Origin: Desulforhopalus sp. IMCC35007
GTDB taxonomy: Bacteria > Desulfobacterota > Desulfobulbia > Desulfobulbales > Desulfocapsaceae
Length of the DNA stretch: 64,000 nucleotides
NCBI RefSeq assembly: GCF_005116575.1
Contig: NZ_SWCN01000020.1
Coordinates: 41,412 to 105,411, forward strand
Direction: 5' to 3'
Shown here: in pieces, positions 9,305 through 18,063 of the stretch
How positions within the stretch are numbered: the stretch's first letter is position 1
Layout: each line of letters starts with the position of its first letter
Translations under genes and position numbers: made by a program
Notes under the pieces: generated by a model
Told to the model about the DNA's origin: nothing
The model's input: the letters and a program-made list of their open reading frames with translations, nothing else
The model's database searches: none

Positions 9305-10039
9305 TTATCTGTTTGAAAGACGCAGCCCCTTTGAGATCAAGACCAGTCCCAGTAACTCGGACAGAAAATCGCCAAAAAGTGCAAGGAGTGTCACTGGAAT
9401 AGCACCAGCCAGCAGTTTGTCTGTCTGCATAAGGCTTATTCCTGTAAAGATGAGGTCTCCCAAACCTCCAGCCCCAATGACATAGGCAAGCGCAGCTGTA
9501 CCGATATTAATGATCAGGGCAACCCGGAATCCCGTGAGGATAACCTCCATGGCATTTGGTATCTCCACTTCCAGGAGAATCTTCATCGGAGTCATTCCCA
9601 TACCTTTTCCGGCGTCTATGAGTTCAGGCGGGACCGCTGTGATACCTGCCAGAGTATTTCTTGCAATGGGAAGTATGGAGTAGATAGTCAGCGCAAAGAC
9701 TGCAGGCTTAAAACCGATCCCCAGAAAACTCATGGCCAGTGCCAAAACAGCAAGAGAAGGGATAGTTTGCCCCAGTCCAATGATATACATGCAGATCCCG
9801 GCGTACTTGCGAAACCGAGCCCTGGTAAGCACAATACCTGCGGTTATTCCAATGATCGTGGCAATCAACATACTCAGACCCACTATGTACACATGCTGGA
9901 TGAGTAATTCTAAGATAACGGGATACTCGTATGGATCAGAGAGCAATTCGATAAGACCCGTTCGTTCAAACGTTACACCAGCAATCAGTATGATAACCGC
10001 AATGACAAGTCTGTATAATTTTGTAAGTAGTCTCTTCAT
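9305..10039 (-). CDS. Osmoprotectant ABC transporter permease (second)
   Basis: The start at 10039 (244 residues) overlaps the upstream permease stop by ATGA, a typical coupled arrangement; a longer frame to 10327 would overlap that gene out of frame and is rejected. After one N-terminal helix (about residues 8-25) it has the OpuBB/YehW-like BPD_transp_1 fold, with TIPSLAVLALAMSFLGIG, ARNTLAGI and the coupling-loop signature GKGMGMTPMKILLEVEIP. AYVIGAGGLGD is the family's conserved late motif. It forms the membrane channel with the permease encoded next to it. It corresponds to a YehW/YehY-type pair in the E. coli OsmF system. Confidence 0.88.
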   Translation of the reverse strand: MKRLLTKLYRLVIAVIILIAGVTFERTGLIELLSDPYEYPVILELLIQHVYIVGLSMLIATIIGITAGIVLTRARFRKYAGICMYIIGLGQTIPSLAVLALAMSFLGIGFKPAVFALTIYSILPIARNTLAGITAVPPELIDAGKGMGMTPMKILLEVEIPNAMEVILTGFRVALIINIGTAALAYVIGAGGLGDLIFTGISLMQTDKLLAGAIPVTLLALFGDFLSELLGLVLISKGLRLSNR

Positions 10040-10704
10040 CGCGAAAGCTTCCTTTGCACCTTGATGCCTTCTGGGGTTGCAACCCTTTCCAGCAGGGCCA
10101 TCCCGCCGTCTACGACTATCGCCAGAAGAGAAACAAGTATAGCACCGCTCATTATCATCTCGGGATATACGCGGGCTATCCCCTGCTGGATATACACTCC
10201 CAGGCCTCCTGCTCCGATGTAGGTGGCAATAGCTGCAACGCCAATATTCATAACAGCGGCCGTTCTCAATCCCGCAATAATAAGCGGGATGGCCAGCGGA
10301 ATTTCCAGTTCTCTCAAAAGTTTCCACTTACTCATGCCCATGCCCCTTGCTGCATCGACCAGAGCGGGAGGGACATTCTTTATGGCAGTGTAGGTGTTTC
10401 TGATGATGGGAAGCTGACTGTAGAGAACCAGGGCTATAATAGCGGGTACTTTTCCAAGACCCATATCAACCATCGAAAGAATGGGGAGCATCAAACCAAA
10501 AAGGGCGAGTGAGGGAATGGTCATAAGGATGTTGGCACCATTGAGGACCCGGGAAGCGAACTGTTCGTGCTTTGTGATGACGATACCTAAAACCACCCCG
10601 ATTGGTGTTGCTATCAGGAGTGCTATTCCCACAATCCAGATATGCTCCCAGGAGAGGTACAGAACCTCGTTGAGATTATCCATTATGAACTGCAGGGTAC
10701 TCAT
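10036..10704 (-). CDS. Osmoprotectant ABC transporter permease (first)
   Basis: The 222-residue product is an OpuBB-like permease with about five helices. It shows HIWIVGIALLIATPIGVVLG near the start, TIPSLALFGLMLPIL, the coupling loop AARGMGMSKWKLLRELEIP and ATYIGAGGLGVYIQQG. Its ATG overlaps the ATPase stop by ATGA and its stop overlaps the next permease start by ATGA, so the three membrane/ATPase genes are translationally coupled. It should pair with the second permease to form a heterodimeric channel. Confidence 0.9.
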   Translation of the reverse strand: MSTLQFIMDNLNEVLYLSWEHIWIVGIALLIATPIGVVLGIVITKHEQFASRVLNGANILMTIPSLALFGLMLPILSMVDMGLGKVPAIIALVLYSQLPIIRNTYTAIKNVPPALVDAARGMGMSKWKLLRELEIPLAIPLIIAGLRTAAVMNIGVAAIATYIGAGGLGVYIQQGIARVYPEMIMSGAILVSLLAIVVDGGMALLERVATPEGIKVQRKLSR

Positions 10705-11858
10705 GACGCTACCTCGGTTTCAACAGGTTCAACATTTTCTGTTTCGTCTGCGTAACTGGCTTTTACTGCTTTTTGTATGTCGTTGTAGGTTACCGTCCCT
10801 GCAAAATTTTTGTCGTCGTCCACAACGCAAAACGTTGGGGTACTGTACATAAGCATAGAGGAGAGGACATCCCGGAGTGGTGTTTTTTCCCTTAAGAAAA
10901 CGGGATATGGTTCCACCGCATCCCGAACCGGACCGTCTTCATACTTGAGAGACTTCTGGGTAACAAAGCCAATCGGTTTGTTGTGTTCAAGCACGATGCC
11001 GTAGCGAGAATCCTTTGTGTTCAGAAAATGTAAGGCCTCCGCAGAACGGTCGCCGCCCTGGATGATGTTTTTGGGTGTTCGGTTGATAATATCACTGACC
11101 CTCATCAGTCCAAGGACTTTCAGGGCCCTGTCAGCACCTACGAAATCAGAGACAAATTTGTTTTTGGGTTGCGTCAGAATGACCTCGGGAGTGTCGTACT
11201 GCACCAGACGTCCCTTTTCAAAGATGGCAATACGATCTCCCATCTTTATCGCTTCATGTATATCGTGAGAGACAAAAGCCACCGTCTTTTTCAGCTTTGT
11301 CTGCAGCTTCAGGAATTCATCCTGAATTTCTTCTCTGTTTATGGGATCTATCGCACCAAATGGCTCATCCATCAGCAGAATATTAGGGTCTGCGGCGAGT
11401 CCTCGAGCAACGCCTACCCGCTGTTGCTGGCCACCGGAAAGTTCTGCCGGATAACGGTCCCGATACAGCTCAGGATCCAGATTGGTCATTTCAAGCAGTT
11501 CATCAACCCGCTTGCTGATACGTTCCTCATCCCAGTGGAGAAGTTTTGGTACAACGGCAATATTTTCTGCTATGGTTTTATTTGGAAAGAGGCCGATAGC
11601 CTGAATAACATATCCCAGGCGCTGCCTGAGCTGGACAACATCAATATCCATGATATTCTGATCTTCTATGGTGATCACCCCTCGAGTGAGTGTCTCCAGC
11701 CTGTTGGTAAGACGAAGGGTCGTCGTTTTGCCGCAACCCGAGGGACCGAGAAACACCACAACCTCACCTTTGGGAATAGTGAAGCTTACATTGTCCAGGG
11801 CGGTAACGGTATTCAGTCCCTTACCGTATACCTTCGTTACAGATTCGTACGTTATCAT
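10701..11858 (-). CDS. Osmoprotectant ABC transporter ATPase with tandem CBS domains
   Basis: From the ATG at 11858 (385 residues), preceded by AGAGGA, the protein begins directly at the ABC domain. Walker A GPSGCGKTT, signature LSGGQQQRV, Walker B ILLMDEP and a switch histidine (SHD) are all intact. Two CBS motifs follow in the C-terminal half, with the second (FCVVDDDKNFAGTVTYNDI) well formed, then an acidic tail. In OpuA/OpuC and ProV relatives the CBS tandem gates transport in response to ionic strength or cyclic di-AMP. It heads the operon ATPase-permease-permease-binding protein. A methionine 16 residues upstream (11906) would have to start inside the leader and lacks a ribosome binding site. 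Confidence 0.92.
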   Translation of the reverse strand: MITYESVTKVYGKGLNTVTALDNVSFTIPKGEVVVFLGPSGCGKTTTLRLTNRLETLTRGVITIEDQNIMDIDVVQLRQRLGYVIQAIGLFPNKTIAENIAVVPKLLHWDEERISKRVDELLEMTNLDPELYRDRYPAELSGGQQQRVGVARGLAADPNILLMDEPFGAIDPINREEIQDEFLKLQTKLKKTVAFVSHDIHEAIKMGDRIAIFEKGRLVQYDTPEVILTQPKNKFVSDFVGADRALKVLGLMRVSDIINRTPKNIIQGGDRSAEALHFLNTKDSRYGIVLEHNKPIGFVTQKSLKYEDGPVRDAVEPYPVFLREKTPLRDVLSSMLMYSTPTFCVVDDDKNFAGTVTYNDIQKAVKASYADETENVEPVETEVAS

Positions 11859-11896
11859 TACATCCTCTACGTTCTCTGAGCTGCTTATCTTTAGTT

Positions 11897-11998
11897 CAGG
11901 GGCCAAGGATAGCTCTTATCTCGCCCCTGCAGGTGCACAATTAATCAGCCACGGGACCTTCCCGGTATTACCGGGCGATCGAGCAGCTGACTTGTGCA
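11897..11998 (-). ncRNA. Structured 5' leader of the osmoprotectant ABC operon (unidentified RNA element)
   Basis: Just upstream of the ATPase start codon the leader can form several perfect stems. P1 is TGCACAA (11934-11940) with TTGTGCA (11992-11998); inside it P2 is TCAGC (11945-11949) with GCTGA (11986-11990); inside that P3 is CCCGGT (11961-11966) with ACCGGG (11970-11975). Next to it, toward the gene, CAGGGGC (11897-11903) pairs with GCCCCTG (11923-11929) and encloses a GATA/TATC mini-stem. The last hairpin ends about 40 bases before the ATG and lacks a T tract, so a translational or processing role fits better than attenuation. It does not match the consensus of ydaO (cyclic di-AMP), glycine, SAM, TPP or cobalamin riboswitches as I remember them. 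The strand is inferred from the downstream operon. Confidence 0.4.
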
Positions 11999-12070
11999 TT
12001 TCACCTTTGATATACTTGCAGGTAGCCACAAATAAAGGCTATGACATTGTATTTTTACCTACTTTTGTCC

Positions 12071-12154
12071 CTGACGGACATGTCAGCAGGTATATATTTA
12101 ACACTCGAGCGACCAAACATAACACCTGCGAGAAACTCTCGATGGAGGTTTGGT
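12071..12154 (-). repeat. Two further hairpins upstream of the ABC operon leader
   Basis: CTGAC (12071-12075) pairs with GTCAG (12082-12086). A compound stem at 12112-12154 pairs ACCAA with TTGGT, ACCT with AGGT, and CGAGA with TCTCG around an AAC loop. They continue the structured region that precedes the ATPase gene. Whether they are transcribed is unknown because I could not place the operon promoter. Confidence 0.35.
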
Positions 12155-12740
12155 AAATCTTACTTTTTAAAAGTATTACGCTCAGTTGGGCTGGTTTCTA
12201 TCTCTGTCTGCAAGGATTAAAATCTCATTCAGATAGAGAAAAAGCCATCTTCTAGGATTTCTTTGAATGATATAGATACATCACATGACTCAAGGTGCTA
12301 AGTTTACTTAATTAATTATTTTTTTTAAAATTTTCAAATAAGTACACGACACACATTTGCAGCTCCTCCTGTCAAGAGAGCAACAAATGACAATTCCAAG
12401 AGAATTTGAAAGTAAATAAAACTAACACCTTTGAGATTTATACGCAAGATATCGTTTAAAATGACATTCTTGCAGCCGCTGTAAAGGAGCTTCTTTACAC
12501 TGGTCATTGTAAAAAACTTCCACGCTTGAAAATGGACAACGACAGGCGCATATTAAAGTGCGGATGAATGCTATCTTCCTACCAGGTAAGAGCCAGCAAA
12601 TCGTACAACGGAGACTTTGTGATTATCATGCTCAGGAACATGATAATTCGAACAGTGGGCTATGAGCTGATGACGTGCTTTCCGCTCTACGGATATGGAC
12701 GTTGAAAGATGAAACTATGCAAAAGGGAAGGTTTTACAGC
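12155..12740. other. Intergenic region, inverted repeat only
   Basis: No coding sequence is supported. The left part is AT-rich. A perfect 9-base inverted repeat, ATTATCATG (12622-12630) and CATGATAAT (12639-12647) with an 8-base spacer, lies about 95 bases before the next rightward gene and could be an operator or a small hairpin. GTAAAG/CTTTAC at about 12480-12497 forms another minor stem. Confidence 0.35.
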
Positions 12741-13106
12741 ATGATTGATTATTTAAGTGCGTTTTCAAGAAAAGTCATCTGGTTAAAACCTTTGGTTTTC
12801 TGTACTACCGTTGCTGCAATTGTTCTGTTTGCCTATCTGGTGCTCAGTGGAAACAGTGCAGATACAGAGGTTTATATCATACCATCTATCGTTGGCTTGT
12901 TGTGGTCACTCATCTGTTTAATTTTGCTCTTTGCCTTCCCCCATGTACCACCACAACCTGAGAGTCAACAGCGTTTTTACAGTCGCCTGAAAATCAGGCT
13001 GGCCAGGGGCTGTTATTACATATTCGCATTACTTTTTATCGTGCTGAGCACATCTGCAGTCCTCCTTACATTCAAGTTACTCAATGTCTGGCGAACAGAC
13101 TTTTAA
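12741..13106 (+). CDS. Small membrane protein of unknown function
   Basis: The ATG at 12741 gives 121 residues and has AAGG some nine bases upstream; in-frame starts at 12675 and 12717 are alternatives. Three hydrophobic helices are visible: about residues 13-36 (WLKPLVFCTTVAAIVLFAYL), 47-67 (IPSIVGLLWSLICLILLFAF) and 88-110 (YYIFALLFIVLSTSAVLL). Between helices two and three lies a basic cytoplasmic loop (FYSRLKIRLAR). I do not recognise a family. It stands alone on the plus strand. Confidence 0.65.
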   Translation: MIDYLSAFSRKVIWLKPLVFCTTVAAIVLFAYLVLSGNSADTEVYIIPSIVGLLWSLICLILLFAFPHVPPQPESQQRFYSRLKIRLARGCYYIFALLFIVLSTSAVLLTFKLLNVWRTDF

Positions 13107-13189
13107 ACCCGAATGATCACCTGCGACAACAGCAGTGGCAGTATCCCCTGCCCTGTCTGTTCCTCCGTTTCTCAGCCAGCAAAGAGTTG

Positions 13190-13540
13190 TTAGAACTCCC
13201 TGAACTTCTTCATATCTTTTTTGTGGTAAAGATCAAAAAAGATGACGCTGTTGTCCGGCAGCTCGTCACAGCCATCGCATTTTTGTTCCAGACGCTTATT
13301 CTCTTTTCGACAGAGATGACACCAGTAATAGATCAGGCGGTAATCTTTCCGGCCCACGTACTTTTTAAAGCGTCCATTATAAAGCCCTCGCATCTTACCG
13401 TCTGAATTACCGGGATCCACCAACAGGCGATCAATGACTTTACTTATACGAGTATGACCGACGGGGTCTACCACCTCGACCTGATCGAGCTTCCTTAGAA
13501 AATGTGGCATCGGCTGATAGACAAAAGTTGTAGTATTCAT
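13190..13540 (-). CDS. RelE/ParE-like protein with a four-cysteine insertion
   Basis: The 116-residue product resembles the RelE/ParE toxin fold: an N-terminal strand and helix, then KMRGLYNGRFKKYVGRKDYR followed by LIYYW, which is the conserved KL.G...R..VG..YR..Y core, and a final FFDLYHKKDMKKF strand-helix equivalent to the family's I..I.HR..VY. Between the last two strands there is an insertion with CHLC and CDGC separated by ten residues, which looks like a zinc knuckle and is not typical of RelE. No antitoxin-like gene is adjacent on either side. It could be a solitary toxin, a repurposed endonuclease-fold protein, or a non-toxic relative. Confidence 0.6.
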   Translation of the reverse strand: MNTTTFVYQPMPHFLRKLDQVEVVDPVGHTRISKVIDRLLVDPGNSDGKMRGLYNGRFKKYVGRKDYRLIYYWCHLCRKENKRLEQKCDGCDELPDNSVIFFDLYHKKDMKKFREF

Positions 13541-13851
13541 AGCTCAGGCATGTTGATTAAATCTGTCTTGACCTTCAGACAACTGGTATTTATCGATTAT
13601 CTATAAGTAGTTACCAGATAAGAGCAGATGATTCTACGGGAAAAATATTGTACATTGCGTGTATTGGTTACACAGACCGTGCTATTTACTCGACATGGTG
13701 CCATATGTTACGCTTGTATATATAATGCCCAGGCAAATCAGCAACTACATCCCCCGGCAAGACTCGACCTGCCAGCGTGAATACCACAACCGGCTGACAT
13801 TGCCTAAGCTATCCACACTGGCGGTCAATACCACAATTATGAACATTCGAA
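13541..13851. other. Intergenic region, nothing identified
   Basis: This lies between the divergently placed RelE-like gene and the DUF3592 gene. In particular there is no antitoxin-like frame upstream of the RelE-like start codon. No strong hairpin or promoter pair was recognised. Confidence 0.35.
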
Positions 13852-14346
13852 ATGATCACCTACGCTGAGGAAATGTTGCAGCTTGCCCTCCATGGGCAAA
13901 AACAGGGTATATGGTTCTGGGCTGCCGTGTACATATCTATTGTCTGCAGCTACTCATTGATATTTCAAGTACGAACAAGATACTGGCCTCATGTTCAAGG
14001 GGAGCTGGTGCAGGCTAAGGTAGAAAAATTTGGTCCCACTGATCCGGTTCTTTCAGCTCAGGATTATGCTTCTTCAGCCTTATATACCTACACCGTGCAG
14101 GGAACGATCTATACCGGAACCAGAATTTCCCCCTGGCTGTTTATCGCAAGTCACAATGCAAGGTTTGTTTTAGAAAAGCAGATGTCTTCTATTGAAAGAT
14201 TTCCGGGTGGGGCTGTTAACGTCTATTATAATCCTGGCAATCCCAGGAAAAGTTATCTTATAATTGCAGGAAAGGCAGGGATTGCTATCACGCTGCTTGT
14301 TTGTGTTCTACCAATGGTGTTGTTTTATCTTGAGTATCATCTGTAG
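13852..14346 (+). CDS. DUF3592 domain-containing membrane protein
   Basis: The 164-residue protein has one transmembrane helix near each end (about residues 20-38 and 138-158). Between them is the DUF3592 domain: WPHVQGELVQAKVEKFG, YTYTVQGTIYTGTRISPW, and the characteristic YYNPGNPRKSYL motif near residue 125. The family is widespread in bacteria with no known biochemical role. The domain should sit on one side of the inner membrane. It lies 94 bp before the carbonic anhydrase gene, on the same strand, without evidence of shared function. Confidence 0.8.
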   Translation: MITYAEEMLQLALHGQKQGIWFWAAVYISIVCSYSLIFQVRTRYWPHVQGELVQAKVEKFGPTDPVLSAQDYASSALYTYTVQGTIYTGTRISPWLFIASHNARFVLEKQMSSIERFPGGAVNVYYNPGNPRKSYLIIAGKAGIAITLLVCVLPMVLFYLEYHL

Positions 14347-14440
14347 ATCTCATACTCCGCAACGGACTCACTCCGGATTCTCCCATGCGCCGGTAAGAGT
14401 ATTGGAACCATAACCACCACAATGAGATAACGATTAGACT

Positions 14441-15103
14441 ATGCGGACATTAAAAAAAATATTTGACCAGAACAAAGAATGGGCAAAAAATGTAATCTCG
14501 GCTGATCCTGATTTTTTCAAAAAGCTCTCAGAACAGCAAAACCCTGAATATCTCTGGATTGGTTGCTCGGACAGTCGTGTACCGGCAAATCAAATCAGCG
14601 GTATGCTTCCAGGGGAGGTATTCGTTCATCGAAATATTGCAAATATTGTGTCCCATACCGATTTGAATTGTCTTTCAGTTATTCAATACGGTGTGGAAGT
14701 CCTTAAAATAAAGCATATTATCGTTTGCGGACACTATGGTTGCGGTGGCGTTAAAGCGGCCTGGGAAGACAAAGAGAACGGCTTGATTGACAACTGGTTA
14801 AGAAATATCCAGGATGTTCAACGCTTTCATCAAACCGAGCTTGATTGCTTCCACACGGAAAAAGAAAAACTTGACCGTCTATGCGAGCTCAATGTTATCG
14901 AACAGGTTGTGAATGTATGCCGGACAACAATTGTCCAGGGAGCATGGAAACTCAATCAGGAACTGGCAATCCATGGTTGGATGTACAATGTAGAAGACGG
15001 GATATTAAAAGACCTGGACATTTGCATCACAAATAAAGCTGAAATTCCTGACAAGCTTTTACCAGGTATGTGCTGTTCTTTAGCTTGTGACAGTGCCCTT
15101 TGA
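14441..15103 (+). CDS. can: Beta-class carbonic anhydrase
   Basis: The 220-residue enzyme interconverts CO2 and bicarbonate. The zinc and catalytic residues are clear: CSDSRVP with Cys42, Asp44 and Arg46, and HYGCGG with His98 and Cys101. The length and the WKLNQELAIHGWMYNVEDG helix region match the Can/CynT type of Proteobacteria. PEP carboxylase, which consumes bicarbonate, follows about 80 bp downstream on the same strand, so the pair likely forms an operon that feeds bicarbonate into oxaloacetate synthesis. Confidence 0.95.
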   Translation: MRTLKKIFDQNKEWAKNVISADPDFFKKLSEQQNPEYLWIGCSDSRVPANQISGMLPGEVFVHRNIANIVSHTDLNCLSVIQYGVEVLKIKHIIVCGHYGCGGVKAAWEDKENGLIDNWLRNIQDVQRFHQTELDCFHTEKEKLDRLCELNVIEQVVNVCRTTIVQGAWKLNQELAIHGWMYNVEDGILKDLDICITNKAEIPDKLLPGMCCSLACDSAL

Positions 15104-15182
15104 AAGAAGTCTGTGTACAAAGCACCTTCTCGGTAATGGAGAAACTTGCCCCTCCCCTTTTTACAAAAGGATGGAACCACCC

Positions 15183-17729
15183 ATGAAAAAATCCCCCAGA
15201 GAAATAGAGTATAACCAATCAGTAACCAATAAATTTAATATTTATAACAGCCTGTTTCTGAGCCTGCCGTTTCAGAAGATCACCAATATCGGCATTCTTA
15301 TCCCTCTGCTCAATCATGAGTGCAGAAAGGGACTTGAATCGGGAAAAGAGCCACTTGAAATACTGGATACATTTTTCAAGGTCCACACAAGTTTTGTCTC
15401 AGAGAAAGAAAAAATCGATTTCATGTTTCGGGTCATCCAGTTTGTTGAACGGCAGGTGGTCCTCTTTGACAGCGCTGAAGATGCCGCCTTTGCACAATTG
15501 CTCAAAGATGGCGACCATATGTCTTTCCCGACTTGCATTGAAATTGCGGATATAAAAGACATCACACCTTTTCTCATTGAGAAAATGTCTGATTTCAGTG
15601 TCCGAATCGTCTTCACCGCCCATCCAACCCAGTTCTACCCGCGTTCAGTTCTGGATATCATTGAAAAATTACGGGTTCTCGTACGTGAAAATAAAATAGA
15701 TGAAATTGACCTGACCCTGCAGCAGTTGGGGTTAACATCGATTATGAATGTGAGAAAACCGACTCCACTCGATGAAGCCAAAAACATCATCTACTTCCTG
15801 CGCAGTGTCTATTATGACGCTGTAGGGGATTTATATGCCCGGGTCAAAAACCATTTACCGACCAGTGATTTTGACAATCCCGAGCTCATCCAGCTTGGCT
15901 TCTGGCCCGGCGGGGACCGGGACGGCAATCCTTTTGTCACTGCAGATATTACTGCACAGGTAGCCGATGAACTGCGTATGACATTGATGAAATGTTACTA
16001 TCATGAAGTGAAAGGTCTGGCCCAGAAACTGACATTCAGAGAGGTGGAAGATCATATTGCCACCTTGAAAGGACAGCTCTATGTAACCATGTTCGATCCT
16101 TTGCAAACGCTGTCAGCAGAAGAGATCCTTGATCAACTGAACAGGGTTAAAGACTTATTACGGGATAATTTCAACGGAGTATACCTCAAAGACCTTGAGA
16201 GCTTTATCGATAAGGTAAAAATTTTCAAAACACATTTTGCAACCCTGGATATACGCCAGAATCATGGAGAGCATGAAAATGTCATCACCGCGATTCTGAA
16301 ACATGAAAAGCGCATCAGGAACAATCTGGACGAGCTGTCAGAACAAGATTTGATTGCAATTCTTGTCCATGAAAATTTCGAGGTCCGTGCAGACCAGTTC
16401 ACAGATGAGCTCGTCAAGGATACCATAGCAACCATCAAACAGATAATGTCCATACAGACAAAAAATGGAGAAGCTGGATGTAACCGTTATATCATCAGCA
16501 ATTCCGAAGATATTTTTTCTGTACTCTTTGTTTTTGCCCTGCTCAGATGGTGTGGCTGGAAAGATGGAAAGATCCCCGTGGACATCGTTCCTTTGTTTGA
16601 GTCAATGGACGGCATGAAGCACGCCGAAGCTATCATGCAGAACCTCTTTGATATTCCTCAGTACAGATCCCATGTCCGTTCCCGCAGAGACAGGCAAAAT
16701 ATCATGCTGGGATTTTCTGATGGAACAAAGGATGGCGGCTACCTCCAGGCCAACTGGTCTATCTTCAAAACCAAAGAGGTGTTGTCTGCTGTGTGCGACC
16801 ACAACGGGATCAAGGTTATCTTTTTTGATGGCAGGGGTGGACCTCCTGCCCGTGGTGGCGGCAAAACCCACCGGTTTTATGCCTCCCAGAGCCGGAGAAT
16901 TGCCAACCATGCCATTCAATTGACCATCCAGGGTCAGACGATCACCAGCCAGTACGGCACCCGAGCCCATTTCATCCATAACTGTGAACAATTATTGACC
17001 GCCGGACTGTCACACGGATTATCCGGTGAAGAGGTCGATATCTATAAAAAATCACGAGAGATTATAGAAAGACTGGCGAACCTGAGCTACGAAAAGTATG
17101 TGGAGCTCAAAAATCACAAACAGTTTCTCCCCTATCTCGAGAACAAAAGTACCTTAAAATATTACGGTATGGCAAATATCGGCTCCAGGCCGGCCAAAAG
17201 AGGACAAACTGCAAAACTTACCCTGCAGGATTTGCGGGCAATTTCCTTTGTGGGCTCATGGAGCCAGCTCAAACAGAATGTACCTGGCTATTTTGGTATT
17301 GGAACGGCCCTGAAGGTCGTGACCGATGATATCGGCATAGAAATATTGCAGGAATTATACAGCCAGGTGCCATTCTTCAAGGCCCTGATCCTCAACAGCA
17401 TGATGTCCATGTCAAAGTGCTATTTTGAGTTAACCTCATATATAAAAAGAGATGAGGAATATAAAGACTTCTGGAATATACTCTATGAAGAATTTGAACT
17501 GTCAAAACAGATGGTGCTTCTCGTTTCCCAAAACAGCTATCTAATGGAAGAGGAACCAATATCCCACAGTTCAATCAAAATCAGGGAAAATATTGTCCTG
17601 CCCCTGCTCACAATCCAGCAGTATGCCTTTCAGAAGATTGAACAAAAATCTGAACATCTGCAGTCTTATGAAAAAATAATTCACCGCTCCTTGTACGGCA
17701 ATATTAATGCGAGCAGAAACTCCGCGTAA
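15183..17729 (+). CDS. ppc: Phosphoenolpyruvate carboxylase
   Basis: The product makes oxaloacetate from PEP and bicarbonate, replenishing the TCA intermediates. The ATG at 15183 (848 residues) has AAAGGA upstream; the frame stays open to 15087, overlapping the carbonic anhydrase end, so an ATG at 15171 is also possible. Catalytic motifs are all present: VFTAHPTQ (His147), the GGDRDGNPFV segment, GFSDGTKDGGYLQANW and FFDGRGGPPARGGG. The C-terminus ends in a shortish RSLYGNINASRNSA, whereas many family members end in the (R/Q)NTG motif, which I do not see exactly. It sits directly after carbonic anhydrase. Confidence 0.95.
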   Translation: MKKSPREIEYNQSVTNKFNIYNSLFLSLPFQKITNIGILIPLLNHECRKGLESGKEPLEILDTFFKVHTSFVSEKEKIDFMFRVIQFVERQVVLFDSAEDAAFAQLLKDGDHMSFPTCIEIADIKDITPFLIEKMSDFSVRIVFTAHPTQFYPRSVLDIIEKLRVLVRENKIDEIDLTLQQLGLTSIMNVRKPTPLDEAKNIIYFLRSVYYDAVGDLYARVKNHLPTSDFDNPELIQLGFWPGGDRDGNPFVTADITAQVADELRMTLMKCYYHEVKGLAQKLTFREVEDHIATLKGQLYVTMFDPLQTLSAEEILDQLNRVKDLLRDNFNGVYLKDLESFIDKVKIFKTHFATLDIRQNHGEHENVITAILKHEKRIRNNLDELSEQDLIAILVHENFEVRADQFTDELVKDTIATIKQIMSIQTKNGEAGCNRYIISNSEDIFSVLFVFALLRWCGWKDGKIPVDIVPLFESMDGMKHAEAIMQNLFDIPQYRSHVRSRRDRQNIMLGFSDGTKDGGYLQANWSIFKTKEVLSAVCDHNGIKVIFFDGRGGPPARGGGKTHRFYASQSRRIANHAIQLTIQGQTITSQYGTRAHFIHNCEQLLTAGLSHGLSGEEVDIYKKSREIIERLANLSYEKYVELKNHKQFLPYLENKSTLKYYGMANIGSRPAKRGQTAKLTLQDLRAISFVGSWSQLKQNVPGYFGIGTALKVVTDDIGIEILQELYSQVPFFKALILNSMMSMSKCYFELTSYIKRDEEYKDFWNILYEEFELSKQMVLLVSQNSYLMEEEPISHSSIKIRENIVLPLLTIQQYAFQKIEQKSEHLQSYEKIIHRSLYGNINASRNSA

Positions 17730-18063
17730 TCTCTGACCAATTTAGCTCGAATCAGTCCCGCGCACCTGTCCAGCATCTCCAACCTTCCTGCCCATCCGAG
17801 CCATAAGCTTGGGAGGGCCAGGGAGGTGTTTTTCATCTGCAGAGAATAGACAACCGTTTTCTCAGAAATGAATTGTTATGCCAGCAACATATTGGTATAC
17901 ATACCTTACTCGTTGAATTCAGGAGTCTTTTTCATGTCACAACGTGGTATTTTTCTGCTCATTCATCTGGTGTGACAAAAGAAAACAACCCCAGTTGAGA
18001 CAAATTCCATCGGGGAATACTCTTCTGGAAAAACAGGGTTTTAAAAGGCACTGGCCGCCGCAT
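17730..18063. other. Intergenic region before the PhnD-like lipoprotein
   Basis: No supported gene. A 13-codon frame at 17934-17975 has a good CAGGAG ribosome binding site but is too short to judge. The reading frame of the lipoprotein gene is open from 17944, yet the lipoprotein signal peptide begins only at 18064. No clear terminator for ppc was seen. Confidence 0.3.

Noticed and set aside
11897..11998. Leader identified as a ydaO (cyclic di-AMP) riboswitch
   Set aside because: The osmotic context is tempting, but the conserved ydaO sequence blocks are not present.
17934..17975. 13-codon frame with a good ribosome binding site before the PhnD-like lipoprotein
   Set aside because: Too short to distinguish a leader peptide from chance, and it is in a different frame from the lipoprotein.
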